From Actinomycetota bacterium (GTDB taxonomy: Bacteria; Actinomycetota; Acidimicrobiia; IMCC26256; PALSA-555): 34,037 nt of DNA. A program made the position numbers and the translations under genes. The notes under the pieces are model-generated. The model saw only the letters and a program-made list of their open reading frames with translations. It was not told where the DNA came from and did not search any database. Positions 22,393 to 29,636 of the stretch are shown here, in pieces. The stretch spans positions 1-34,037 of the forward strand of contig VGCA01000010.1 of the NCBI GenBank assembly GCA_016870245.1, read 5' to 3'. The first letter of the stretch is position 1, and each line of letters begins with the position of its first letter.

Positions 22393-23175
22393 GTGACCCC
22401 CGCCCCCGTGCAACCGAGCCTGACCACCCAGCGACTCGAGGCGCTCAGTGACGGCGTCATCGCGATCGCCGCGACGCTCCTCGTCCTCGACCTCGGCCAG
22501 CTGCAGCCCGGCCGAGGGGAGAGCGTGTTCGACGCCGTGGTCGACGAGTGGCCGTCGATGCTCGCCTACCTGTTCTCGTTCACCGTGATCGGGCTGATCT
22601 GGGTGGCCCATCATGCGATGTTCGAGCGGATCTCGTCGGTCGACCGCCCGCTGCTGTTCTTGAACCTCGGGCTCTTGATGGTCGTCGGCTTCATCCCGTG
22701 GCCGACGTCGGTGCTGGCGGACTTCCTCGGCGAGGGAGGGATCGACGCGTCGTGGGCGACCGCGCTCTACAGCCTCACCATGACGGTGATCGGACTCCTC
22801 TTCATGGGGATGTGGTGGCACCTCGCCCGACACCCCGAGCACACGATCGACTCCGTCACCGAGGGGCAGCTGCGGCGGTCACTGAAGTTCTCCCTGGTGA
22901 GCCCGGTCGTCTACGGGCTCACCATCCCGCTCGCCTTCGTGAGCCCGTATCTGTGCCTGCTCGTCTACGCCGCGCTGTCGGTCTACTTCGCCCGCGGCCC
23001 GTCGGCGCGGGCCCTGCTCGGCGCACGCGAGAACGTCGGGATGGACCGCACCGACGCTCCGGCGTTCGCCGCCGACGGTGCCGGGCCCACACCCGGTGGC
23101 GACAGCCCGGCCGCATCGGTCGACGAGCCCGGCGGGTCAGTGGAGGGTGAGGAGCCGGGGACACTCGGCGAGTAG
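22393..23175 (+). CDS. TMEM175/DUF1211-family potassium channel-like protein
   Basis: A 260-aa membrane protein. TTQRLEALSDGVIAIAATLLVLDL is the TMEM175 first-helix signature (RxxxFSDGVxAIxxTLLVLD, here Leu for Phe). Further helices include MLAYLFSFTVIGLIWVAHHAMFERI, LLFLNLGLLMVVGFIPWPTSVLADFL and a later pair SLTMTVIGLLFMGMWWHLA and VYGLTIPLAFVSPYLCLLVYAAL. Bacterial TMEM175 proteins are tetrameric K+-permeable channels. The C-terminal 60 residues are a Pro/Gly/Glu-rich disordered tail. The position 73 bases after mrpG suggests a shared role in cation homeostasis. GTG 22393 is the only sensible start and has GATGAT six bases upstream. Channel function is inferred from family. Confidence 0.88.
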   Translation: MTPAPVQPSLTTQRLEALSDGVIAIAATLLVLDLGQLQPGRGESVFDAVVDEWPSMLAYLFSFTVIGLIWVAHHAMFERISSVDRPLLFLNLGLLMVVGFIPWPTSVLADFLGEGGIDASWATALYSLTMTVIGLLFMGMWWHLARHPEHTIDSVTEGQLRRSLKFSLVSPVVYGLTIPLAFVSPYLCLLVYAALSVYFARGPSARALLGARENVGMDRTDAPAFAADGAGPTPGGDSPAASVDEPGGSVEGEEPGTLGE

Positions 23176-23188
23176 CCGACCCGTCGGC
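23175..23188 (+). terminator. Small hairpin at the TMEM175-like stop codon
   Basis: GCCGA-CCCG-TCGGC begins at the last base of the stop codon. The stem is short and there is no U-tract, so this is a weak call. Confidence 0.3.
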
Positions 23189-23293
23189 GCGAGCTGGTCT
23201 CGTCCACCGGGTGGGCCGCCGGTGCCCGCAGCCTGGCCCTCCCGGGACCGCTCGGTGACGCCGCGTCGGGAAAACCTGGCCCGGACGCACGGG

Positions 23294-23299
23294 TACCGT
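23294..23299 (+). promoter_or_regulatory. Candidate -10 for the second TerB/COQ4-like gene
   Basis: TACCGT lies eight bases before ATG 23308, giving a leaderless or near-leaderless transcript; no ribosome site precedes this ATG. Confidence 0.4.
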
Positions 23300-23307
23300 C
23301 GTGGACG

Positions 23308-24510
23308 ATGCCGGTGCCCCTGCCGTCCGACCGCGACGTCAACCTGCGTCCGCCCGACTCGCCCGAGGTCGAGCTGATCGCGCGCGGGATCATCTCCGCG
23401 ATCACGCCGCCGGGTGGGCTCACCGACCTCCAGCAGATGCTCTTCGATGCCACGATCGAGGCGATGACGGGCGTGGCCGTGCACTCGGCGGAGCTCGTGC
23501 CGATCAGTCCGGGCGCTTACGCCGAGGGTCTCGCCCGCCGAGACGCGGCGTTCCGCAGCCGGTTGGTCCAGTCCATGATCATGGGCGCACTGGTGTTGCG
23601 GCCGCTGCCTCCCGAGGTCGCGCAGCGGGTCGAGGAGTTCGCCCGGGAGATGTCGGTCGACGACGGCATGCTCACGGTCGCCCGGCGGTTCGCCGCCGGG
23701 AGCCTCGGGCTCGCCGCCTTCGACTTCGAGCGCAACGGCTACACCGCCGACTGGGCTCCGGAGCGGGCGGCGTCGCTGCACACCTCCGGCGCGCTCCAAT
23801 CGGCGTGGCAGGAGTGCGTCGACGAACCCGCGCTCGCAGCCCGCTGGCAGGCGCTCGGCGACCTGCCCGACGGGACGATCGGTCGGGCGATCTTCGAGTT
23901 CTACGAAGCGCGCGGGTTCGTGTTCCCCGGCCTGCCCGGTTCGGCCCCACCCCTGCTCGCCCAGCACGACTGGGTGCACGTGCTCGCCGACTACGGGTCG
24001 CGGGTCGAGTCGGAGCTCGAGGTGTTCGCCTTCATCTCCCGCGCCAACGACGATCCCCGCGCCTTCTCCCTGTTCGCGATGGTGCTCTCGCTGTTCGAAA
24101 CGGGCTACCTCCGAGCGGGCGCCGGGCTGTTCGAGGCGTTCCCCGGACAGCTCTCGCAGGACGGGGTCGCTCAACGGGTCGCCGACGCGTTGCGGCGTGG
24201 GGCGCTGAGCCACGGCCGTGACGGCGCACCCGACGTCGACTTCCTCGCGGTCGACTGGCTCGCCCTCGCCGACCGCCCGGTCGACGAGCTCCGCGCGGAG
24301 TTCGGCATCGTGGCGAAGTCGGGGAAGGCGCTCGCCGCCGGCTCGGTCGGACCCTGGGAGCCGGGGGGCATCAGCGAGTACCAGTACGAGACTGCGCAGG
24401 CCCGGGCCGTGGCCGAGGGTCGCGAGTACGACGCGCACGGCGCGACCCCGTTCGTGGAGTCGTCCGACACCGCCGGCGAGACAGGAGCACCCGACCATGA
24501 GCCCGAGTGA
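23308..24510 (+). CDS. TerB-like/COQ4-like fusion protein (paralogue B)
   Basis: A 400-aa paralogue of the protein at 10350, alignable along nearly its whole length (ARGIISAITPPGGLTDLQQ against ARGIATAVAPEEGLTDVQAD; LAQHDWVHVLADYG against LAQHDFVHVLADYG). The helical TerB-like part covers about residues 20-135. The COQ4-like part has LPDGTIGRAIFEFYEARGF and His220-Asp221-x2-His224-x11-Glu236, again an exact HDxxHx11E. In place of the Gly-rich linker of paralogue A it carries a longer helical stretch (150-180), and it has an extra acidic C-terminal tail. Its last 14 bases overlap the start of the pirin gene, so the two are one operon. Function is inferred: a metal-binding protein acting on a quinone-like or other hydrophobic ring. 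Confidence 0.75.
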   Translation: MPVPLPSDRDVNLRPPDSPEVELIARGIISAITPPGGLTDLQQMLFDATIEAMTGVAVHSAELVPISPGAYAEGLARRDAAFRSRLVQSMIMGALVLRPLPPEVAQRVEEFAREMSVDDGMLTVARRFAAGSLGLAAFDFERNGYTADWAPERAASLHTSGALQSAWQECVDEPALAARWQALGDLPDGTIGRAIFEFYEARGFVFPGLPGSAPPLLAQHDWVHVLADYGSRVESELEVFAFISRANDDPRAFSLFAMVLSLFETGYLRAGAGLFEAFPGQLSQDGVAQRVADALRRGALSHGRDGAPDVDFLAVDWLALADRPVDELRAEFGIVAKSGKALAAGSVGPWEPGGISEYQYETAQARAVAEGREYDAHGATPFVESSDTAGETGAPDHEPE

Positions 24511-25564
24511 ACCGAGGCCCTCGACCGCCGCCGACCCGGTGCTCGAGGTGACGCCGCTGGGTACTCCCTGGCCGACGATCGACCCGTTCCTGTTCTGCGT
24601 TCACCACCTCGACGCGTATCCCGCCGCCGACGAGCGGATGGGTCCCGACGCGTCGCTCGAGGGGCGGGACCTCGGGATGGACTTCGCCGGGATCGACGGC
24701 TGGCGGATGTACCACGGGCGGGTGGTGCCGGGCTTCCCCCAGCACCCGCACCGGGGGTTCGAGACGGTCACGTACGCCCGCCAGGGCTACATCGACCACT
24801 CCGACTCGTTGGGGGCGGCGGCCCGCTTCGGTCGCGGCGACGTGCAGTGGATGACCGCGGGGGAGGGGGTGGTGCACTCGGAGATGTTCCCGCTGTTCGA
24901 CCGGACGGGCACCAACACCACCGAGCTGTTCCAGATCTGGCTCAACCTGCCCGCAGCCGACAAGCTCACGGCCCCCTACTTCACGATGCTGTGGGACGAG
25001 GACGTGCCCCGCGTGCACCCCGCCGACGGGGTGGAGGTCACGCTGATCGCCGGGGCGCTCGCCGGCGCGGTCCCGCCGTCACCTCCCCCGCACTCGTGGG
25101 CGACGCACCCCGACCACGACGTGGCGATCTGGCACGTGACCCTGGCCGCGGGCGCTGCCTGGTCGATGCCACGCGCCCGCTTCCCCGAGACCGTGCGCAC
25201 GCTCTACGTGTTCGCGGGCGCCTCGCTACGCATCGGCGACCACGTCGTCGAGCCCGGCCACGGCGCGCGCGTCCGGTCCGACGCGGTCCTCGACCTCTCC
25301 TCCGCCGACGGAGTGGAGGTGATGGTGCTCCAGGGGCGGCCGATCGGCGAGCCGGTCGCGCAGTACGGCCCGTTCGTCATGAACACCCGCGCGGAGATCC
25401 AGCAGGCGATCGGCGACTACCAGCGCACCGGGTTCGGGGGCTGGCCCTGGCCCGACGACGACCCCGTGCACGACCGCACCCGAGGGCGCTTCGCCCGCCA
25501 CGTCGACGGCCGGCTGGAGGAGCCCGCCGCCCCGCCCGCCACCACCCTGCGTGCTCTGGGTTAG
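24497..25564 (+). CDS. Pirin-family cupin protein
   Basis: A 355-aa bicupin. HPHRGFETVTYARQGYIDHSDS and GDVQWMTAGEGVVHSEMF are the pirin signatures; the metal ligands are His83, His85, His127 and Glu129, matching human pirin His56/His58/His101/Glu103 in spacing. The second cupin (AIWHVTLAAGAAWSMP, TLYVFAGASLRIGD) has no metal set. Bacterial pirins include quercetinase-type dioxygenases and regulators of central metabolism; which applies here is unknown. ATG 24497 has AGGAG nine bases upstream and lies inside the end of the COQ4-like gene; the 448-aa track ORF reads that gene in another frame. At 355 aa it is longer than typical pirins (230-300). Confidence 0.92.
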   Translation: MSPSEPRPSTAADPVLEVTPLGTPWPTIDPFLFCVHHLDAYPAADERMGPDASLEGRDLGMDFAGIDGWRMYHGRVVPGFPQHPHRGFETVTYARQGYIDHSDSLGAAARFGRGDVQWMTAGEGVVHSEMFPLFDRTGTNTTELFQIWLNLPAADKLTAPYFTMLWDEDVPRVHPADGVEVTLIAGALAGAVPPSPPPHSWATHPDHDVAIWHVTLAAGAAWSMPRARFPETVRTLYVFAGASLRIGDHVVEPGHGARVRSDAVLDLSSADGVEVMVLQGRPIGEPVAQYGPFVMNTRAEIQQAIGDYQRTGFGGWPWPDDDPVHDRTRGRFARHVDGRLEEPAAPPATTLRALG

Positions 25565-25567
25565 ATT
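25562..25567 (+). promoter_or_regulatory. Candidate leaderless -10 for the epoxide hydrolase-like gene
   Basis: TAGATT ends six bases before ATG 25574 and overlaps the pirin stop codon TAG. Confidence 0.5.
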
Positions 25568-25573
25568 CCGCCC

Positions 25574-25948
25574 ATGTCGAACAACGAAGCGCTGGTCCGT
25601 GAGTTCTGCGACGCGTGGAAGGCCCGTGACGTCGACGCCATCCTCGCCTACTTCCACGCCGACGCCGTGTACCACAACATCCCGATCGAGCCGGCCGTGG
25701 GGACCGACGCGATCCGCGCCGTCGTCGAGATGTTCGTGCCGCCGGCCGACGCCATCGAGTTCGAGGTCCACCACATCTTCTCGGATCCGTCGGGAGACGT
25801 CGTCTTCACCGAGCGCACCGACCGCTTCGACATGGGCGGCAAGGTGATCTCGCTGCCCGTCGCCGGGGTGTTCGAGCTGCGCGACGGGAAGATCGCCGCA
25901 TGGCGCGACTACTTCGACCTGCAGACCTTCATGACCCAGTCGGCCTGA
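25574..25948 (+). CDS. Limonene-1,2-epoxide hydrolase-like protein (SnoaL/NTF2 fold)
   Basis: A 124-aa cone-shaped alpha+beta-fold protein. The full limonene epoxide hydrolase active site appears in order: Tyr33-x-Asn35 (AVYHNIP, water binding), Arg81-x-Asp83 (ERTDRF) and Asp112 (WRDYFD), equivalent to Tyr53, Asn55, Arg99, Asp101 and Asp132 of the Rhodococcus enzyme with closely matching spacings. I therefore infer an active epoxide hydrolase rather than a generic SnoaL protein; the epoxide is unknown. ATG 25574 has TAGATT six bases upstream, within the pirin stop, so it can be transcribed alone. It converges on the next gene with a 15-base gap. Confidence 0.88.
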   Translation: MSNNEALVREFCDAWKARDVDAILAYFHADAVYHNIPIEPAVGTDAIRAVVEMFVPPADAIEFEVHHIFSDPSGDVVFTERTDRFDMGGKVISLPVAGVFELRDGKIAAWRDYFDLQTFMTQSA

Positions 25949-25963
25949 CGCCGACCCGAGCGC

Positions 25964-26686
25964 CTACTCGGCGCCCGTGAAGCTGCGGTAGACGCTGCGC
26001 AGGGTGCGGTCGGTCTCGCTTGCGGTGTTCTGCACCGACTCCTGGGAGCGGGCGACCTGGCGCGGGTCGACGTCGGGCGTGCGCCGCAGGCGGTAGTCGC
26101 TGTCGATCGCGAGACCCAGCGTCTGCAGCGCCCGCCGGGCCTGCTCCGCGGTGTCGGCGGTCGCGTCGTCGGGTGCCGACTGCTCCAGGTCCTCGAACGC
26201 GCGCAGCGACGTGAGGAGCTGCTGGGCGATCTGGCCGCTCGGGGGCGTCCCCTGCGAGAGCAGGCGAGCGGTGGCCCCCGCCTCGGCCGTGGCGTCGGCA
26301 GCCTGCCGCTTCCAGTCGGCGACCAGCTGGCGGGTGGCGCCGCGCTGGCGCGAGACGATCGCGATGATCACCGCGAGCGCCGCGATCACGAGGACGCCGA
26401 CGGCGATCGGGATCCACGGGATGCTGCTGCCGCCGTCGTCGTCGGCGGTAGCGGGCGTGATCGGAACGGTGGTGCCGACGGGCGCAACCGTGGTGGCGGT
26501 CGCCGGCTGGGTGCCCGGCGAGACGGTCGAGGCCGGCGTGGTGACGGGGACCGTGGTCGGCGTGGTGGTGGTCGGCGGCGCCACCGTGGTGGTCGTCGTC
26601 TGCGCTCCGGCCAGGGTCGCGGGCAGCACGACGGTCAGGGCCATGAGCGTGGCGGCGACGAGATGGAGGAGGCGGTGGCGGCGCAT
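25964..26686 (-). CDS. Exported one-pass membrane protein with Thr/Pro-rich outer stalk
   Basis: I do not recognise a family. The 240-aa protein has a cleavable-looking signal (RRHRLLHLVAATLMALTVVLPATLAGAQ), an external stalk of about 55 residues made almost wholly of Thr, Pro, Val and Ala (likely O-glycosylated or extended), a membrane helix at about 91-112 (WIPIAVGVLVIAALAVIIAIV), then a basic stop (RQRG) and a 125-residue cytoplasmic part of amphipathic helices. ATG 26686 is preceded by GGGAGC and by TACCGT at 26725-26730; the track start at 26791 lies upstream of that promoter. The layout suggests a cell-envelope sensor or anchor, but function is open. Confidence 0.75.
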   Translation of the reverse strand: MRRHRLLHLVAATLMALTVVLPATLAGAQTTTTTVAPPTTTTPTTVPVTTPASTVSPGTQPATATTVAPVGTTVPITPATADDDGGSSIPWIPIAVGVLVIAALAVIIAIVSRQRGATRQLVADWKRQAADATAEAGATARLLSQGTPPSGQIAQQLLTSLRAFEDLEQSAPDDATADTAEQARRALQTLGLAIDSDYRLRRTPDVDPRQVARSQESVQNTASETDRTLRSVYRSFTGAE

Positions 26687-26724
26687 GGGTGCTCCCGACG
26701 ACCGGACGAGGCGCTGGACGCACA

Positions 26725-26730
26725 TACGGT
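26725..26730 (-). promoter_or_regulatory. Candidate -10 for the Thr-rich membrane protein
   Basis: TACCGT predicts a start near 26718 and a leader of about 32 bases carrying GGGAGC before ATG 26686. Confidence 0.35.
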
Positions 26731-26804
26731 AGAGCGACGACACCCCGGGTGGAGGGATCGGCCGCCCCACCCGGTGTGTCGCGACGGTCACGGGTGATCG
26801 GTGG

Positions 26805-27707
26805 TCAGCGACCGAGACCGGCGTCGAGGTCGTACTCGGCCCAGCGCTCCATCACCCGCACCACGTCGATCAGGTCGGCATCGGAGCCGGCCTCGGCCCG
26901 GGCGGCCCGCATCACCTGGGCGCAGGCCGCGGCGATCGGCATCGGGACCTTGTGCTCGGTCGCCACGCCCGTGGCGACGCCCCAGTCCTTCACGGCGAGG
27001 TCGACCGCGAAGCCGAACGGGCGGCGGCCGTCGTCACCCAGGAGGAAGTGGCTCCACGTGCGCAGCTCGAGCACCTCGGCCACCTGCCGGGGGTCGAGGC
27101 CGGCGCGGCCGCACAGGAGCAGCGCCTCGATCTCGAGCAGCATCTTGCCCTGGTTGGAGAGGTTGAGCGCCGTCTTCATCGCGTGCCCGGTGCCGGGACC
27201 ACCGCAGTGCCAGACCTGGGCGCCGAGCACGTCGAGGAGCGGCTGGACCCGGGAGAACGCCGCTTCGTCGCCCCCGACCATGATCTTGAGGGTCCCGGCG
27301 AGCGCGCCCGGGGGCCCGCCGCTGATGCCGGCATCGAGGTAGGCGCTGGACGCGGACTGCACCGTGGCGGCGATGGCCCGGCTCACGGCCGGCTCTCCGG
27401 AGGTGGTGTCGATCACGACCGTCGCGGGACGGAGCGCGTCGAGGGCGTCGCCGATCACCGTCTGCACGTCCGGTGACGTCGGCAGCGACACGAGCACGAC
27501 GTCGGCGCCGGCGAGGAGCTCGTGGGCCGACGGCGCGACCGGCGCGCCGTCGGCGGCGAGTGCGTCGGTCGCCGGGGCGTGCGCGTCGAACACCCGGGCC
27601 GTGGTGCCGGCAGCGCGGAGGCAGCGCCACATCCCGGCGCCCATGCGACCGACGCCGATGATGCCGATGGCGCCGAGACCCGAGAGGGGTGATGCGGAGT
27701 CCGTCAT
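26805..27707 (-). CDS. 3-hydroxyisobutyrate dehydrogenase-like NAD(P)-dependent oxidoreductase
   Basis: A 300-aa beta-hydroxyacid dehydrogenase. GIIGVGRMGAGMWRCL (15-30) is the NAD(P)-binding motif; DAGISGGPPGALAGTLKIMVGG is the substrate-binding signature; Lys178 in MKTALNLSNQ is the catalytic lysine, with GKMLLEIEALLL following. The family oxidises 3-hydroxyisobutyrate (valine breakdown), tartronate semialdehyde, 6-phosphogluconate-like and related acids; the exact substrate is not determined. FDAHAP after strand 2 favours NAD over NADP. ATG 27707 has TAGGTT six bases upstream. The length is family-normal. It is separately promoted from the membrane-protein gene 118 bases downstream. Confidence 0.9.
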   Translation of the reverse strand: MTDSASPLSGLGAIGIIGVGRMGAGMWRCLRAAGTTARVFDAHAPATDALAADGAPVAPSAHELLAGADVVLVSLPTSPDVQTVIGDALDALRPATVVIDTTSGEPAVSRAIAATVQSASSAYLDAGISGGPPGALAGTLKIMVGGDEAAFSRVQPLLDVLGAQVWHCGGPGTGHAMKTALNLSNQGKMLLEIEALLLCGRAGLDPRQVAEVLELRTWSHFLLGDDGRRPFGFAVDLAVKDWGVATGVATEHKVPMPIAAACAQVMRAARAEAGSDADLIDVVRVMERWAEYDLDAGLGR

Positions 27708-27713
27708 GCGCGC

Positions 27714-27719
27714 AACCTA
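27714..27719 (-). promoter_or_regulatory. Candidate leaderless -10 for the 3-hydroxyisobutyrate dehydrogenase-like gene
   Basis: TAGGTT ends six bases before ATG 27707, a full TAnnnT match. Confidence 0.5.
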
Positions 27720-27780
27720 GACCGGACGCGCCGGGAGCGGCCACGAACCCGGGGTGTCCCGGGGCCTGGTGTCGCTCAGC

Positions 27781-27826
27781 GACGCATCGTCGGACGGTGC
27801 GTCCGCAGACCGACGCCTGGCGTCGG
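27781..27826 (-). terminator. Paired hairpins at the end of the SDR-methyltransferase-AcuI operon
   Basis: On the minus strand the operon end is followed by CCGACG-CCAGG-CGTCGG (27810-27826) and then GACGCA/TGCGTC (27781-27803). GACGCATC also recurs at 27832-27839 over the stop codon. Together they probably end the four-gene transcript. Confidence 0.4.
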
Positions 27827-27837
27827 CGGGGGACGCA

Positions 27838-28635
27838 TCACCAGAGGGACTCGGGGGTAGTGGTGCGGCCGACGGGGGCGGGGACGAAGGGGGCGGCGAG
27901 CAGCACGCGGCCGGTGCCCGAGGCGGCGAGCGCGTCGCCCAGCGGGGCGAAGTGGGTGGCCCAGCACTCCCGGGGGTCGGTGTCGGTGAAGCAGACGACG
28001 AACAGGCGCTCGCCGACCCCCTCCACCTCGGGGTAGGCGGCCGGCCACCAGGCCTCCTTCGGGCGGGGGGCGAACGCCGTGACCAACGCGACCGGCGACC
28101 CAGCGAGTCTCGGGGCGAGGTAGGTGTCCAGGAGCCAGTCGCCGAGCGCGGCGACCGAGCCGTCGGCGGTCCGCTCGACCACGAGCAGCACCGCGCCGGG
28201 GAAGTGGTGGGCGAGCGCGAGCACCGGTGGCACGCCGTCGGTCTCGCGTGACACCGAGCGCGAGAAGTCGTAGGTGGTCGCGGTGACGGCCTCGCGGTCG
28301 GCGAAGTTGCGGTCCTGCACGGCGATGTCGGCCATCGCCTCGGTGACCCAGGCCTGCTGCTCGGCCAACCGGTCGCGCTGGATCCAGAACAGCATCATGA
28401 ACGACCCGCGCGTGGCCGGGCCGAACGGACCGTCGGCCGGGTAGCGCAACGCCTTCAGGTCGCGGTCGGCGACCCAGCGCATCCCGCCGATCGTCCAAGG
28501 TGCCATCGTCCCGGCCGCCAGCATGTGGTCGGCCTCGTACCACGCGTTGAACGCCGCCTCGCGCCCGCGCACCGGGTCGTGGAGGGCGATGATGGCGTGG
28601 CCGACGGCCGGCGGCCGGTGCACGGAGTCGGCCAT
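27838..28635 (-). CDS. EthD-like two-domain protein of unknown function
   Basis: A 265-aa soluble protein. The N-terminal half has HAIIALHDPVRGREAAFNAWYEADHMLAAGT, like the FxxWYxxEHL core of EthD/dimeric alpha-beta-barrel proteins, and the C-terminal half (VLLVVERTADGSVAALGDWLLDTYL ... RLFVVCFTDTDPRECWATHFAPLG) looks like a second such domain, so an internal duplication is likely. EthD proteins occur beside P450 and CoA-linked degradation genes, but this match is by pattern only. ATG 28635 lies 11 bases after the AcuI-type stop, and AGCAGG precedes it. It is the last gene of a four-gene operon. The 562-aa track ORF adds an antisense-like frame of AcuI. Confidence 0.7.
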   Translation of the reverse strand: MADSVHRPPAVGHAIIALHDPVRGREAAFNAWYEADHMLAAGTMAPWTIGGMRWVADRDLKALRYPADGPFGPATRGSFMMLFWIQRDRLAEQQAWVTEAMADIAVQDRNFADREAVTATTYDFSRSVSRETDGVPPVLALAHHFPGAVLLVVERTADGSVAALGDWLLDTYLAPRLAGSPVALVTAFAPRPKEAWWPAAYPEVEGVGERLFVVCFTDTDPRECWATHFAPLGDALAASGTGRVLLAAPFVPAPVGRTTTPESLW

Positions 28636-28646
28636 CGCGCGCCTGC

Positions 28647-29636
28647 TCAGCGCGCCGTGTCGACGAGGACCCGGCCGCGCACCTGCCCGGCGAGGATCTG
28701 CGCGCCGGCGGCGGGGAGGTCGTCGAGGCCGGCGACGGTGGTGGCCGCGCCGAAGAACGCCGGATCGCACAGCTCCCCGAGCCGCTGCCACTGCGGCGCC
28801 CGCCGCTCGGCCGGCACGCTCACGGAGTCGACCCCGAGCAGACGCACGCTGCGCAGGATGAACGGCAGCACCGACGTCGGCACGTCGTTGCCGGCGGTGT
28901 TGCCGCAGGCGGCGACCGAGCCGCCGTAGCGCATCTCGGCGCACACGTGGGCGAGCGTCGCGCCCCCCACCGCGTCGACGCAGCCGGCCCACCGCTCCGA
29001 CAGCAGCGGCTTCTCGGGCGGCGCCCCGATCTCGTCGCGGCCGATCACCTGGGCGGCGCCGATCTCGCGCAGATACGACTCCGTCTCGGGCCGCCCGGTC
29101 GACGCCGTCACCTCGTATCCGAGCTTCGCCAGCAGATGCACCGCGTAGGTGCCGACGCCGCCGGCGGCGCCGGTGCAGAGCACGGGCCCGGAGTCGGGGC
29201 GCACGCCGTCGCGCTCCAGCGCGTCGACGCACAGCATCGCCGTGAGCCCGGCGGTCCCGATCTCCATCGTCTGGCGCGTCGTGAGCGAGTCGGGCACCTT
29301 CACCAGCCACTCCGACTTGACCCGGGCCCGCTGTGCGTAGCCGCCCCACCACCGCTCGCCGACGAAGAACCCGGTGCAGACCACACGGTCGCCCGGGGCG
29401 AAGCGGTCGGAGTCGGACGTCACGACCGTGCCCGCGAGGTCGACGCCGGGGACGTGCGGGAAGGTCCGCACGAGGCGACCGACCCCGCCGAGGACCATCC
29501 CGTCCTTGTAGTTCAGCGACGACCACTCGACGTCGACCGTGACGTCGGCGTCGGGCAGGGCATCGTCGTCGAGCACCTGGACGGTGGCGTTGAGCGCGTC
29601 GTCGATCTGGTCGAGGACGAGGGCGCGGAAGCTCAT
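28647..29636 (-). CDS. AcuI/YhdH-type zinc-free MDR oxidoreductase (acrylyl-CoA reductase-like)
   Basis: A 329-aa medium-chain reductase of the YhdH/AcuI group, NADPH-dependent enzymes that reduce acrylyl-CoA to propionyl-CoA. Signatures are SSLNYKDGMVLGGVGRLVRTFPHVPGVDLAGTV, GFFVGERWWGGYAQRARV, MEIGTAGLTAMLCVDAL and the Rossmann motif CTGAAGGVGTYAVHLLAKLGYEV. No structural-zinc cysteine cluster is present, as expected for the group. ATG 29636 overlaps the methyltransferase stop as ATGA, so expression is tied to that gene. With a CoA-linked substrate it fits detoxification of acrylyl-CoA in propionate, DMSP or 3-hydroxypropionate metabolism, though no other gene of such a route is adjacent. 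Confidence 0.9.
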   Translation of the reverse strand: MSFRALVLDQIDDALNATVQVLDDDALPDADVTVDVEWSSLNYKDGMVLGGVGRLVRTFPHVPGVDLAGTVVTSDSDRFAPGDRVVCTGFFVGERWWGGYAQRARVKSEWLVKVPDSLTTRQTMEIGTAGLTAMLCVDALERDGVRPDSGPVLCTGAAGGVGTYAVHLLAKLGYEVTASTGRPETESYLREIGAAQVIGRDEIGAPPEKPLLSERWAGCVDAVGGATLAHVCAEMRYGGSVAACGNTAGNDVPTSVLPFILRSVRLLGVDSVSVPAERRAPQWQRLGELCDPAFFGAATTVAGLDDLPAAGAQILAGQVRGRVLVDTAR

